A stretch of DNA of 57,235 nt from Clostridia bacterium (GCA_030154265.1 JASKKH010000011.1:1-57235); one strand, 5' to 3'. Shown: positions 7,601 through 16,619, counted from the stretch's first letter. Notes: a model not told the origin generated them from the sequence alone. Program-made: numbers and translations.

Positions 7601-7860
7601 GTAGTACAGATTATTTTTTCCCTGCAACTTCTACTGGCCTTTACCTTAGCTTTAATGATATCGATGTCTTCCGCAAACACACAAGTATTTGTTGATGGCA
7701 AAAAACTTGACGTCTCAACTATCGTACAAAGTGGTAGGACTTTTGCCCCATTAAGGTAATATTACAATTATTAGGAGCTAATGTTGATTGGGATGGGCAA
7801 ACACAAACAGTAAGGGCACAAAAAATGATACGATCGTTAAAACTTCATTACAGAAAATGA
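7601..7860 (+). pseudogene. copper amine oxidase N-terminal-like (stalk) domain, degenerate
   Basis: The first frame encodes a signal-peptide-like LLLAFTLALMISMSSA, then TQVFVDGKKLDVS and SGRTFAPLR, directly followed by TAA. After a small gap it continues LQLLGANVDWDGQTQTVRA, the second half of the same repeat, and ends at TGA 7858-7860. The family normally reads VPLRAIFEALGATVDWDG..., so several codons and the start are lost. An intact relative is at 34519-35376. It would have been a secreted cell-surface protein. Confidence 0.75.
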
Positions 7861-7889
7861 AATGAAAAAAGATCAGTCATGGTAAATCA

Positions 7890-7920
7890 ATATCGCCCGG
7901 AGAACCGGGCGATATTTTTA
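7890..7920 (+). terminator. strong intrinsic terminator
   Basis: 11-bp perfect stem ATATCGCCCGG (7890-7900) / CCGGGCGATAT (7905-7915), 4-base loop, then TTTTA. It ends the degenerate gene's transcript. Confidence 0.8.
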
Positions 7921-8011
7921 TTTTGGCAGGATAGTGATTCAAATAGTGTTGATGAAATATCGTTTTGTTATTATCTGTAGAATATAAACAAAAGAGAGAA
8001 CCTAACCTTTT

Positions 8012-8434
8012 TTACCCAAAATAACGCTTAATAAGACCTTCTAAAGCCTGGGCATGACGGGCTTCATCACGGGATGATTCGTCAAAGAAATCATGGGCAT
8101 GGTCAAGATTGTTCTCTTTAGCTTTAACCGCTGCTTCGCGTTTCCCTTTATTGGCCCCTATTTCACCTGCTAACATTTTTTCCAGGTTTTCTTTTGTACT
8201 TTCACTAATTTTACCATTTAATTCGGCATAATGAGCAGCGTGTTCAGCTTCCTCCCAGGCAATTTTCTCCAAAACAAGAGAGATTTCAGGATAACCTTCT
8301 CTGGCTGCTTGCCGGGCCATTGCTAGATAAAGCCCTACTTCTGTTGTTTCGCCTTTGAAATTAGCTTCAACTGCTTTTTCAACCTCTGTACCTTTTGTTA
8401 TTCCAAGTTTGACCTCATTAACCAAGTCTGCCAT
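8012..8434 (-). CDS. rubrerythrin-like diiron protein without rubredoxin domain
   Basis: 140 residues forming a four-helix ferritin-like domain. The diiron ligand motifs are [15 protein letters not shown] and DEARHA. The sequence resembles the diiron part of clostridial reverse rubrerythrins (NADH peroxidases) but lacks their N-terminal CxxC rubredoxin module, so it would need an outside electron donor. A role in peroxide or oxygen defence is likely from the family. I chose the ATG at 8434 (MADLVNEV) because ATGGAGGG, which an upstream start at 8449 would use as codons, is its ribosome site. The gene is monocistronic with its own promoter and a palindrome-like AT-rich site just downstream of it. 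Confidence 0.85.
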   Translation of the reverse strand: MADLVNEVKLGITKGTEVEKAVEANFKGETTEVGLYLAMARQAAREGYPEISLVLEKIAWEEAEHAAHYAELNGKISESTKENLEKMLAGEIGANKGKREAAVKAKENNLDHAHDFFDESSRDEARHAQALEGLIKRYFG

Positions 8435-8451
8435 AAATAATCCCTCCATTA

Positions 8452-8511
8452 ATAATAATAGTAATCATTACCACTATCGTTAGTATAATACTTACATCCA
8501 TTTGTTGTCAA
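8452..8511 (-). promoter_or_regulatory. rubrerythrin promoter and possible PerR/Fur-type site
   Basis: On the minus strand TTGACA (8511-8506), 18 bases, TATACT (8487-8482). Between this and the gene is TAATGATTACTATTATTA, which matches its own reverse complement at 12 of 18 positions and resembles a PerR box. The promoter is well supported; the operator is a guess. Confidence 0.6.
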
Positions 8512-8626
8512 CCTTTTTCATAATAATTTCCTAAATAATTCTTACCATTTTTGGATAAATATTACAAATAAAAATTTACCCATTTATGTTTTATTATGGA
8601 CTTTTTTTGGAAAAATAAATTGTACT

Positions 8627-9757
8627 ATGAGTAAAAAATATTCTACTTGGCAAATCGCAGCAACTTTTGTTGGTACGGTAGTAGGAGCAGGCTTTGCTTC
8701 AGGTCAGGAATTACTCCAATTCTTCGGTTATTTTGGGTTTATAGGAGTAATTGGTTTAGCCCTAACAACAGTCTTACTTATTTTCTTTGGCTATATTGTC
8801 TTGAAGCTAGGTTATAAACTTCAAGCGGAATCACACCTGCCAGTCATGAACTTTGCTGGTGGGCGATGGGTGGGGCGTACTGTGGATATAATCACCACAT
8901 TTTTCCTATTTGGTGTTTTGGCTGTTATGGCTGCTGGCTCTGGGGCTGTTTTCAGGCAGGAATTTGGGCTTTCAACCTTATTGGGAAGTAGTTTGTTAAT
9001 AGGTTTAAGTTTAATAACGGTGCTTTTGGGTATAAACAGGGTTATAGAGGCCATTAGTTTTGTAGCCCCTATATTAGTTTTTTCGGTTCTTAGTATTAGT
9101 TTTTACACCATAGTAAAGAATTTTCCCGTACTCTTAACAAACCTTTCCTGGTCTGAGCCTCTTAATGCAGCAGCACCGAATTGGCTCCTTGCAGCTTTGT
9201 TATATACTTCCTATAACTTAGTTTTGGCAATAGCTGTATTGGCACCCTTAGGAGCCCTGGCAAAAGAAAATAAACTTTTACCAGGGGCTATTTTAGGAGG
9301 GGGTAGCCTGGGATTTTCAGCCATGGCAATTACCTTAGCTCTAATAGCAACTGCTCCTGCTGTAACAGCATTAGAAGTTCCTATGCTCCACATAGCGGGT
9401 AACCTTAGCCCGGTTTTTAGAACCTTGTATGGTGTTGTTTTATTAGCAGAGGTTTACACAACTGGTGTTAGCAGTTTATATGGCTTTGCAGCCAGGCTTA
9501 CTAAGCCCAATACTAAGAAGTTTCGTTTGTTGGCAATGGGGACCAGCTTTGTAGCCTTAGTAGCTTCTCAGTTTGGTTTTTCTCAATTGGTATCTATCCT
9601 TTTTCCACTGGTAGGTTATGGAGGGTTAGTACTATTAGGAGCTCTCGCTTTTTACTTTTTAAAAACACAATTTCAAGATGTACAATTACCTTTTCTGCGT
9701 TACCAGCCTGCCCCAGCACTTAAACCTCTAAAGAATGATAATAAAAAAGAAAAATAA
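8627..9757 (+). CDS. YkvI-family membrane protein
   Basis: 376 residues with about ten hydrophobic segments from residue 8 to 345. It starts with ATFVGTVVGAGFASGQE, the characteristic N-terminal helix of the YkvI family, which belongs to the larger amino-acid/Na-symporter-like (APC) fold group; the glycine-rich VGAGFASG is the unwound helix. No substrate can be assigned. The C-terminus is a short charged cytoplasmic tail (KPLKNDNKKEK). The ribosome site before the ATG is weak. It is followed after 23 bases by the SASP gene, so the two may be co-transcribed. Confidence 0.8.
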   Translation: MSKKYSTWQIAATFVGTVVGAGFASGQELLQFFGYFGFIGVIGLALTTVLLIFFGYIVLKLGYKLQAESHLPVMNFAGGRWVGRTVDIITTFFLFGVLAVMAAGSGAVFRQEFGLSTLLGSSLLIGLSLITVLLGINRVIEAISFVAPILVFSVLSISFYTIVKNFPVLLTNLSWSEPLNAAAPNWLLAALLYTSYNLVLAIAVLAPLGALAKENKLLPGAILGGGSLGFSAMAITLALIATAPAVTALEVPMLHIAGNLSPVFRTLYGVVLLAEVYTTGVSSLYGFAARLTKPNTKKFRLLAMGTSFVALVASQFGFSQLVSILFPLVGYGGLVLLGALAFYFLKTQFQDVQLPFLRYQPAPALKPLKNDNKKEK

Positions 9758-9780
9758 ATTAAAAGACGAGGAGTTACAGT

Positions 9781-10035
9781 ATGGGAAATAAAAAAAACAA
9801 TAAAAAAATATATTCCAAAAAAAAGGGTAAAAAGGAAGACCCCGAAATTCTTGCGTTAAAAATAGAATTGGCTGAAGAGTTAGGTTTGTTGTCAAAAGTA
9901 GAAGAAGGTGGATGGGGATCTTTAAGTTCATTTGAAAGTGGGAAAATTGGTGGACTGATATCAACCAGGTTACAACAAAAGAGGGAGTCTAAAAAGCTAA
10001 AAACAGGAGAAAAGGAAGAGATTAATGAAGGATGA
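9781..10035 (+). CDS. alpha/beta-type small acid-soluble spore protein, divergent
   Basis: 84 residues. After a Lys-rich start, residues about 21-70 follow the SASP pattern: LKIELAEELGL matches the first conserved block, and ESGKIGGLISTRL matches the second (GxxGGxMxxxLV). These proteins coat DNA in the spore core and are cut at germination. This variant, with GWGSLSSFESG, resembles the forms I know from Desulfotomaculum-type Clostridia rather than Bacillus. The ATG follows GAGGAG at 9768-9773. The position beside ytrH/ytrI and dnaE supports a spore-forming host. Expression would be from the forespore sigma factor, but I cannot point to the promoter. Confidence 0.75.
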   Translation: MGNKKNNKKIYSKKKGKKEDPEILALKIELAEELGLLSKVEEGGWGSLSSFESGKIGGLISTRLQQKRESKKLKTGEKEEINEG

Positions 10036-10216
10036 AAAGAACCTGAATAAAAAGGGAGCTCAAAATGAACAACCTGTCAGTAGTAAGGAAGATGACCGTA
10101 TTTCAAAACCTCAAAATTTCCCTCAAGGGAAAATTGGCTCAGGTTTTATGGCTACGGTTGCCGGGCAACCTTCCATAAGAGATACTGCTGACGAGGAAGA
10201 GTCAGGTAACTCTTGA
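10025..10216 (+). CDS. small hydrophilic hypothetical protein
   Basis: 63 residues, charged and low in hydrophobics (PQNFPQGKIGSGFMATVAG in the middle). The ATG overlaps the end of the SASP gene by 11 bases and has AAAGGAAG six bases before it, consistent with translational coupling. However, the last 94 bases overlap the 3' end of the convergent ytrI-like gene, so one of the two ends may be wrong. No family recognised. Confidence 0.4.
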   Translation: MKDEKNLNKKGAQNEQPVSSKEDDRISKPQNFPQGKIGSGFMATVAGQPSIRDTADEEESGNS

Positions 10217-10656
10217 GCTTCAACGTGAACAGTTAATTTGTCGCTTATTAAAACAAGAGTTACTTTAAGTTTAAATTGTCGAACGTTGACTTTTATAATA
10301 CGACCGTTAATCATAGCAGGAATAAGGGTAGGATTTAGACGGTCAACTTCTTGGCCTTTTAATGGAGCCAGGATATCCTGAATTTCCTGTTTCAACTCAT
10401 GAGTAGCTGCCCGTTTTTCTACTTCTGAATACTTGTTACCATTAAAAGTAATTACGGGTTCAATGCTAGTGATAACCTTGTGACTATGTTTGTCTAAGCT
10501 TTCCTTTAAGTTAGCTACTTCTTCATTAGCTTCGGTTAGTTCTTGTTCTAGTTCAGCTATGGTTAGGTGCAGTTGTTCTTGTTGATGAGAAAGTAAAAGG
10601 TTAACCATACTAGCTCCTATAATTACACCTAGGAGAAAAACAGCTAAATATCTCAT
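10123..10656 (-). CDS. YtrI-like sporulation membrane protein
   Basis: 177 residues: an N-terminal membrane anchor (YLAVFLLGVIIGASMVNLLL, residues 3-22), a coiled coil over about 25-60 (QEQLHLTIAELEQELTEAN), then an extracytoplasmic beta-rich part. It directly follows ytrH with a 4-base ATGA overlap, the same pair and the same place divergent from dnaE as ytrH-ytrI in Bacillus subtilis, where both are sporulation genes of the mother cell. Sequence similarity to Bacillus YtrI is weak; position and architecture carry the call. The C-terminal 31 codons overlap a small gene on the other strand. Confidence 0.65.
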   Translation of the reverse strand: MRYLAVFLLGVIIGASMVNLLLSHQQEQLHLTIAELEQELTEANEEVANLKESLDKHSHKVITSIEPVITFNGNKYSEVEKRAATHELKQEIQDILAPLKGQEVDRLNPTLIPAMINGRIIKVNVRQFKLKVTLVLISDKLTVHVEAQELPDSSSSAVSLMEGCPATVAIKPEPIFP

Positions 10657-10979
10657 GACTTACCTCCGGCAAGGGTCTGGATGATCCAGTAGCCTATTTG
10701 GGCACCAATAAATGCTATAACTATAAATATAAGCTGTTTAATAAAGATGCGAAGTTGCCCCTCAAAGAGTCCCTGACTTAAAATTTCAATTGCACTAAAA
10801 GTACCTCCCATGGCGGCAGCAATTGCCCAAATCTTAATTTCCATTGCTATTCGAGTCATAGTCCGTAATGGCGGCTGTCCTACTAAAATAGGAGCTAAAG
10901 AGCCAATTATGGCTGCACCCAGGACAACTCCTAATGAAGTGAAGAAAATGAGTAAGAGCTTAGAAAAAAAGCCTTCCAT
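10653..10979 (-). CDS. ytrH: sporulation membrane protein YtrH
   Basis: 108 residues with three membrane segments. The pattern GVVLGAAIIGSLAPILVGQPP, KIWAIAAAMGGTF and the C-terminal FIGAQIGYWII is that of the YtrH family, needed for efficient sporulation in Bacillus. I chose the ATG at 10979 because TAGGAGTG lies 8 bases before it; a longer frame start at 11015 has no ribosome site. It is coupled to the ytrI-like gene (ATGA). The divergent position to dnaE is conserved among spore formers. Confidence 0.85.
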   Translation of the reverse strand: MEGFFSKLLLIFFTSLGVVLGAAIIGSLAPILVGQPPLRTMTRIAMEIKIWAIAAAMGGTFSAIEILSQGLFEGQLRIFIKQLIFIVIAFIGAQIGYWIIQTLAGGKS

Positions 10980-11036
10980 GATTAAAACACTCCTAAAATT
11001 TTTTAGAAACCTCATTATCGCTTTTTACGCCTCTTA

Positions 11037-11067
11037 CATATATACGAACAAGTTTCTGGCGTATGAC
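11037..11067 (-). promoter_or_regulatory. possible sigma-E promoter of ytrH
   Basis: On the minus strand GTCATAC (11067-11061), about 14 bases, then CGTATATATG (11046-11037), resembling the sporulation sigma-E pattern (GTCATATT / CATACAAT). It fits the expected mother-cell control of ytrH, but the match is partial. Confidence 0.35.
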
Positions 11068-11108
11068 AACAAAAGGAATTTTATCGATAGATGTAGAATT
11101 TATTTTGC

Positions 11109-14100
11109 ATGAGTTCTTTTGTCCATCTTCATGTTCATAGTGAATATAGCCTTCTAGATGGAGCCAGTCGAATTGGCAATTTGGTTAGGGCTGCAAAAAA
11201 TATGAACATGCCCGCATTGGCCTTAACAGATCATGGGGTAATGTATGGAGCTGTAGACTTTTACAAAACGGCCAAGGAGGAAGGAATTAAGCCTATCATT
11301 GGTTGTGAAGTTTATGTGGCTCCACGCTCCCGATTTGATCGTGAACCGCATCGAGATGATTACCAATATCACTTGGTACTTCTTGCTATGAATGATATTG
11401 GTTATAGAAACTTGACTGCGGTGGTTTCTGCTGCCTATTTAGAAGGTTTTTATTATAAACCACGTGTCGATAGAGAATTGTTGGCTAAACATAGGCAGGG
11501 ACTTATTGCTTTGAGTGCCTGTATGGCCGGAGAGATACCCTTTTATTTTTTAAGAAGTCAAGATGAAGAAGCATATGAGACAGCGGCATGGTATAAGGAA
11601 GTGTTTGGCAAAAACTTCTTTTTGGAGATTCAGGATCAGGATTTACCGGAACAAAGGCAATTAAATCGTCAGCTTATTGAATTAAGTCATAAATTAAATA
11701 TACCTTTGGTAGCTACAAACGACGTCCATTACGTTTATCAAGAGCAGGCTCGCTTACAGGATGTCTTACTTTGTATTCAGACTGGCAAAAATATTCGTGA
11801 TCCTAACCGTCTTCGTTTCCCTAATGCTCAATTTTACTTAAAAAGTCCAGAGGAAATGGCCGCTCTTTTTAATGAGGTACCAACTGCTTTGACCAATAGT
11901 TTGGCTATTGCAGAACGGTGTAACTATGATTTTACCTTTGGGAAACTTCACTTACCGGCTTATGAAGTTCCCAATAATGAAGATACAATTAGCTATCTAA
12001 AGCATTTATGTTATAAAGGCTTAGAAGAACGTTATCCAAATGATAATGGAGTAGCACGTCAGCGCTTGGATTACGAGTTAGGCATTATTGAGCAGATGGG
12101 TTATCCTGGTTATTTTCTAATTGTTTGGGATATAGTTAATTTTGCCCGCAGTCGGGGTATACCCGTAGGCCCAGGTCGGGGTTCGGCTGCTGGTAGTCTA
12201 GTTGCTTATTGTCTGGGTATAACTTCAATTGACCCTTTACGTTATAATCTTCTTTTTGAACGTTTTCTAAATCCTGAACGGGTTAGTATGCCTGATATTG
12301 ATATGGATTTTTGCTTTGAACGTCGAGAAGAGGTTATACAATATGTCTTTGAAAAGTATGGCAGTGAACATGTTGCCCAAATTGTTACCTTTGGTACCAT
12401 GGCAGCTCGGGCCGCTGTAAGGGATGTTGGGCGTGCATTAGGAATACCCCTTAATGAAGTTGACAGAATTGCTAAGATGGTACCTGGTGAACTAGGCATT
12501 ACGTTAGAACGGGCTTTGGCTACTAACTCCGAATTAAAAGAAATCTATGAGAGTAGCCCAATTGTAAAAGAACTTTTGGATACAGCCAAAGGTCTTGAGG
12601 GAATGCCTAGACATGCTTCTACCCACGCTGCCGGTATAGTTATTACTAAAGAACCTTTGACCCATTACCTGCCTCTACAAAAAAATGGTGATGCTGTAAC
12701 TACTCAGTTTTCTATGCAGGTGGTAGAAGAACTAGGTCTTTTAAAAATGGATTTATTGGGTCTCAGGACTCTTACAGTTATTGGTCATGCCCGTAAAGCC
12801 ATTCATGAAAATTATGGTATAGATTTGGATATAAATGAAGTTCCTTTAGATGATCAACCTACTTATAATTTATTAGCCAGTGGAGAAAGTACAGGTATTT
12901 TCCAACTGGAAAGTAGTGGGATGCGGGCAATTTTAAAAGAATTAAAGCCGGAACGTTTTGAAGATATCATTGCTCTCGTTGCTTTATACCGTCCAGGACC
13001 TTTGGGGAGCGGTATGGTTACAGATTTTATAAAAAGAAAACATGGTTTAACCCCTATTAAATACCTTCACCCTTCATTAGAGCCAATTCTTAAAGATACT
13101 TATGGTGTAATTCTTTATCAGGAACAGGTTATGCGTATTGCCAGTGAACTGGCTGGCTTTTCCCTGGGACAAGCAGACCTTTTACGTCGAGCCATGGGCA
13201 AAAAGAAGCCTGAAGTTCTGGCAGCCCAACGTAATCGTTTTATTGAAGGAGCAGTCAGGAACAATATACCGCAGGATATAGCTATGAAGGTTTTTGAGTT
13301 AATGGAGTATTTTGCAGGTTATGGTTTTAATGCCAGCCATTCGGCAGCTTATGCCTTGGTTGCATATCAAACAGCCTATCTAAAAGCTTATTATCCTGCC
13401 GAACTAATGTCTGCTCTGCTTTCAAGTGTGTCTGAACATCTTGATAAGATGGGTCCTTATCTTACCGAATGCCAACGTTTGGGAATTAAGGTTTTGCCAC
13501 CTGATGTTAATGAAGCAGGAATTGATTTTACCGTATCCGGGGGAAATATTCGTTTTGGCTTGGCCGCTGTAAAAAATGTTGGTCGAGCTGCTGTTGAAGC
13601 AATCATAGCTGCAAGAGAGGAAGAAGGTCCTTTTACTTCGTTGTTGGATTTCTGCCGACGGGTTGATTCCCGTTTGGCTAACAAAAGAGTTGTTGAAAGC
13701 CTGATTAGATGTGGTGCTTTTGACTCGATACATAAAAATAGACGGCAGCTTTTATTTATTTTAGACACTTGTTTTGAGTTGGCAGCCCAGCGCCAGGAGG
13801 ATCGGCGTAGTGGTCAGATTTCTTTACTGGATATGGTGCCGGAAAAAGCAAATGAACCAACCTTGCCAGATATAAATGATTTTTCTCAGGCTGATATCCT
13901 TTCTATGGAGAAAGAACTTCTGGGTTTTTATTTGAGCGGACATCCTTTAGAACCTTATGCTGCAATTTTTAAGCGTAAGGTTACCCATTCCTTAGATAAA
14001 TTATCTGAGTTACCTGACGGGAGTCAGGTGGTCGTTGGGGGTATGATAAATAATTTTCGTCGAATTATAACTCGTAAGGGTGAACCTATGGCTTACATCA

Positions 14101-14570
14101 CCCTGGAAGACTTTAGTGGGAAGACAGAGGTTATTTTATTTCCCAGGGTATATGACCAAGGTCGGTCTTGGTTGGAAGCAGATAAAGTGGTTATCATAAA
14201 CGGACATATTGATAAACGAGATGAAGGTATTCAGGTTTTAGCTGATAAAATCAGGCTTCTAAAAATTGACTCTGATGAGGGAGAAAACTTTGATATATCA
14301 GATGCAATCAATGAAAATCATTCGGAAAACCAAAATCAAAAAAATATGAAATTGTATCTAAAGTTAATTAATAAGGAACAAATAGAAAAGCTGAAAGTGA
14401 CTTTATCACAATATCCTGGTAGCTGTCCCGTTTACATTTATTTAGAGGCTGACAGAAGAACCTTTATACTACATAAACAGCTATGGGTTAAACCTAACTT
14501 TAATCTTTTAGAAAGTTTGACAAACCTATTAGGAGGGAAAGATAAAGTCAAGCTAATAGCAGAAAAATAG
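11109..14570 (+). CDS. dnaE: DNA polymerase III alpha subunit, DnaE type
   Basis: 1153 residues, full length for DnaE. The N-terminal PHP domain has HLHVHSEYSLLDG (residues 6-18) and LTDHGVMYG. The polymerase core has GPGRGSAAGSLVAYCLGI, the catalytic PDIDMDF near residue 396, and KMDLLGLRTL near 545. A C-terminal OB fold is near 985-1060 (VVVGGMINNFRR, MAYITLEDFSG). It is a chromosomal replication polymerase; Firmicutes usually also have PolC elsewhere, and DnaE then extends primers. The start at ATG 11109 lacks a strong ribosome site. It is divergent from ytrH and 101 bases ahead of coaD. Confidence 0.97.
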   Translation: MSSFVHLHVHSEYSLLDGASRIGNLVRAAKNMNMPALALTDHGVMYGAVDFYKTAKEEGIKPIIGCEVYVAPRSRFDREPHRDDYQYHLVLLAMNDIGYRNLTAVVSAAYLEGFYYKPRVDRELLAKHRQGLIALSACMAGEIPFYFLRSQDEEAYETAAWYKEVFGKNFFLEIQDQDLPEQRQLNRQLIELSHKLNIPLVATNDVHYVYQEQARLQDVLLCIQTGKNIRDPNRLRFPNAQFYLKSPEEMAALFNEVPTALTNSLAIAERCNYDFTFGKLHLPAYEVPNNEDTISYLKHLCYKGLEERYPNDNGVARQRLDYELGIIEQMGYPGYFLIVWDIVNFARSRGIPVGPGRGSAAGSLVAYCLGITSIDPLRYNLLFERFLNPERVSMPDIDMDFCFERREEVIQYVFEKYGSEHVAQIVTFGTMAARAAVRDVGRALGIPLNEVDRIAKMVPGELGITLERALATNSELKEIYESSPIVKELLDTAKGLEGMPRHASTHAAGIVITKEPLTHYLPLQKNGDAVTTQFSMQVVEELGLLKMDLLGLRTLTVIGHARKAIHENYGIDLDINEVPLDDQPTYNLLASGESTGIFQLESSGMRAILKELKPERFEDIIALVALYRPGPLGSGMVTDFIKRKHGLTPIKYLHPSLEPILKDTYGVILYQEQVMRIASELAGFSLGQADLLRRAMGKKKPEVLAAQRNRFIEGAVRNNIPQDIAMKVFELMEYFAGYGFNASHSAAYALVAYQTAYLKAYYPAELMSALLSSVSEHLDKMGPYLTECQRLGIKVLPPDVNEAGIDFTVSGGNIRFGLAAVKNVGRAAVEAIIAAREEEGPFTSLLDFCRRVDSRLANKRVVESLIRCGAFDSIHKNRRQLLFILDTCFELAAQRQEDRRSGQISLLDMVPEKANEPTLPDINDFSQADILSMEKELLGFYLSGHPLEPYAAIFKRKVTHSLDKLSELPDGSQVVVGGMINNFRRIITRKGEPMAYITLEDFSGKTEVILFPRVYDQGRSWLEADKVVIINGHIDKRDEGIQVLADKIRLLKIDSDEGENFDISDAINENHSENQNQKNMKLYLKLINKEQIEKLKVTLSQYPGSCPVYIYLEADRRTFILHKQLWVKPNFNLLESLTNLLGGKDKVKLIAEK

Positions 14571-14671
14571 ATATTTTGGCTTTGTTTGCAGGAAAATGGA
14601 TAAATAAGGTGAATGGTTAAATAAAATTAAAAAAATAAATTAAAGGGAAGTCAGAGGGGTGATAATAAACA

Positions 14672-15157
14672 GTGAATATCGCTGTTTGTTCAGGAACATT
14701 TGATCCAGTTACAAATGGTCACCTTGACATCATAAAACGAGCTACCTCTTTTTTTGATAAAGTTATTGTTGGGGTTGCAGCGGACAATAATAAAAATACT
14801 TTGTTTCCTCTGGAAGAAAGATTAAGAATGGTAGAGATGACTACCAGAGATATGGACAAGGTGACAGCTAAAAGCTTTTCGGGATTATTAGTTGATTTTG
14901 CCCAGCGAGAGGGAGCAAAAGCTATTGTTAGAGGACTCAGGGCAGTCTCTGACTTCGAATATGAGTTTAAGATGGCTAGTATGAACAAAAAATTAAATAA
15001 TGAAATAGAAACTGTTTTTTTAATGACTTCAAGTAAATATTCTTACCTTAGTTCAAGTGTTGTCCGTCAGGTGGCTTCACTTGGAGGTTGTATTAAAGGC
15101 TTAGTGCCACCAGAAATTGAAAAAATATTGGTAGAGCGTTATAAGGGAATGACTTAA
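14672..15157 (+). CDS. coaD: phosphopantetheine adenylyltransferase
   Basis: 161 residues. It makes dephospho-CoA from ATP and 4'-phosphopantetheine, the fourth step of CoA synthesis. It has the nucleotidyltransferase signature GTFDPVTNGHLDII at residues 8-21, RGLRAVSDFEYEF, and SSKYSYLSSSVVRQVA with the ISSTxVR-like block. The start is GTG at 14672 preceded by GAGGGGTG. The length equals the family norm. It lies between dnaE and mtrB on the same strand. Confidence 0.96.
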   Translation: MNIAVCSGTFDPVTNGHLDIIKRATSFFDKVIVGVAADNNKNTLFPLEERLRMVEMTTRDMDKVTAKSFSGLLVDFAQREGAKAIVRGLRAVSDFEYEFKMASMNKKLNNEIETVFLMTSSKYSYLSSSVVRQVASLGGCIKGLVPPEIEKILVERYKGMT

Positions 15158-15194
15158 AGTAGTATACTAATTTTAGGGGGTAGCTAGCGTTTAA

Positions 15195-15428
15195 ATGAAT
15201 GACAAAAATCAAGTAATTGGTGCTGATTTTGTTGCCATAAAGGCATTAGAAAATGGTGTGACAATAATTGGTTTGACTCGAGGTAAAGACACCAAATTTC
15301 ACCATAGCGAAAAACTTGATAAAGGTGAAGTAATGATTGCTCAATTTACTGAGCATACTTCAGCTATAAAGATTCGTGGGCGAGCAGTTATATTGACTAA
15401 AAATGGGAGACTGGAAGCGGGGGAGTAG
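15195..15428 (+). CDS. mtrB: trp RNA-binding attenuation protein TRAP
   Basis: 77 residues, nearly the Bacillus length. It has the strongly conserved core [20 protein letters not shown] and [12 protein letters not shown]. The Lys/Lys/Arg set that contacts GAG/UAG triplets in Bacillus TRAP (Lys37, Lys56, Arg58) is present as KLDK and IKIRG. TRAP forms an 11-subunit ring that binds tryptophan and then trp leader RNA. No trp genes and no anti-TRAP lie in the window, so its targets are elsewhere. It is placed between coaD and a DUF2007-like gene, upstream of pfkA. The only Shine-Dalgarno-like run (AGGGGGT) is about 13 bases from the ATG, farther than usual. Confidence 0.93.
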   Translation: MNDKNQVIGADFVAIKALENGVTIIGLTRGKDTKFHHSEKLDKGEVMIAQFTEHTSAIKIRGRAVILTKNGRLEAGE

Positions 15429-15434
15429 CGGCAA

Positions 15435-15635
15435 ATGTGGACCGTAATCTATATTGCGGCCAACCGTAAACTGACCTTGCGCCTGAAAGGAATATTGGAC
15501 CAGGAAGGTATTATGGTTAGCTTGAGACCAATTGGCTCTTCAAAAGTTCAAGATTTAGGTGGATATGAAATACTGGTTCCTGAGTCTGAAGCAGAAGAAG
15601 CTAATGAAATAATAAACAATGCTTTAACGCGATAA
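15435..15635 (+). CDS. DUF2007-like small protein
   Basis: 66 residues starting MWTVIYIAANRKLTLRLKGI and containing LGGYEILVPESEAEEANEII. This is the ferredoxin-like layout of DUF2007-type putative signalling proteins, in which a small alpha-beta domain precedes a helix with repeated Glu. It starts 6 bases after mtrB and ends 24 bases before pfkA, so it is part of the coaD-mtrB-pfkA-pyk run. A role is unknown. Confidence 0.6.
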   Translation: MWTVIYIAANRKLTLRLKGILDQEGIMVSLRPIGSSKVQDLGGYEILVPESEAEEANEIINNALTR

Positions 15636-15659
15636 TGAATAAATAAGGAGGCAGCACCC

Positions 15660-16619
15660 TTGCGAACAATAGGGATATTGACCAGTGGTGGCGATGCTCC
15701 GGGAATGAATGCAGCAATAAGATCAGTAGTTCGAACAGCTGCATCATTAAATATAGAGGTGGTTGGTATTACACGCGGTTATGCTGGTCTAATCCAGGGT
15801 GATTTTCGCCGCCTTAATACCTCTTCAGTTAGTGACATCATCCATAGAGGTGGAACTATTTTATTGACTGCCAGATCTGAGGAATTTCGTACTAAAGCCG
15901 GGCGAGCTATTGCTTTGGAAAATTTATACCGAGAAGGCATTGAAGGTTTAGTTGTGGTTGGCGGTGACGGTTCCCTAAGTGGTGCTGTCCATTTAGCTAA
16001 AAAAGGTATGCCGGTAATTGGTATTCCCGGGACAATTGATAATGATATTGCAGGTACTGATTATACAATTGGTTTTGATACGGCTGTAAATACTGCTTTA
16101 AATGCAATAAGCAGTATTCGAGATACCGCAACATCCCATGAACGCATTTTTATTATTGAAGTCATGGGAAGACATTCAGGACAAATAGCATTGGCTTCAG
16201 GTATTGCCGGTGGAGCTGAGTCCATCCTTGTTCCAGAATATCCTGTTGACTATGATCGAGTAGTTGAACGTTTAGAGAATGCGCGACGACTTGGTAAACT
16301 CCATAGTATTATTGTTATAGCTGAGGGTGCAGGAAGTGCTATGGATGTAAATAAGGAAATCAGCAAACGAACAAAATTAGAAAGCCGTGTAACCATTTTA
16401 GGACATATTCAAAGAGGGGGTCCACCGACTGCTTTTGACGTTATATTAGCAAGTCGTATGGGTGCTATGGCGGTTAAACTTTTAGCTTCTGGGGTTACTA
16501 ATCGAATGGTAGGATTAGTAGATAACAAATTAGTAGATTTAGAGATAGAATCAGTTTTAAAAGAAAAAAAACAGATCAACCCTGATTTATACCGTTTGGC
16601 TGATGTATTAGCACTATAA
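15660..16619 (+). CDS. pfkA: ATP-dependent 6-phosphofructokinase
   Basis: 319 residues, the standard bacterial length. GGDAPGMNAAIRS at residues 10-22, GGDGSLSGA near 100-108, and GIPGTIDNDIAGTDYTIGFDT carrying the catalytic Asp in TIDND. Gly at GGDGS and at PGTID is the pattern of ATP- rather than pyrophosphate-dependent enzymes. MGRHSG and the allosteric-site region GGAESILVPE follow. It phosphorylates fructose-6-phosphate in glycolysis. The TTG start at 15660 is supported by AAGGAGG nine bases before it. pyk follows after 23 bases. Confidence 0.97.
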   Translation: MRTIGILTSGGDAPGMNAAIRSVVRTAASLNIEVVGITRGYAGLIQGDFRRLNTSSVSDIIHRGGTILLTARSEEFRTKAGRAIALENLYREGIEGLVVVGGDGSLSGAVHLAKKGMPVIGIPGTIDNDIAGTDYTIGFDTAVNTALNAISSIRDTATSHERIFIIEVMGRHSGQIALASGIAGGAESILVPEYPVDYDRVVERLENARRLGKLHSIIVIAEGAGSAMDVNKEISKRTKLESRVTILGHIQRGGPPTAFDVILASRMGAMAVKLLASGVTNRMVGLVDNKLVDLEIESVLKEKKQINPDLYRLADVLAL

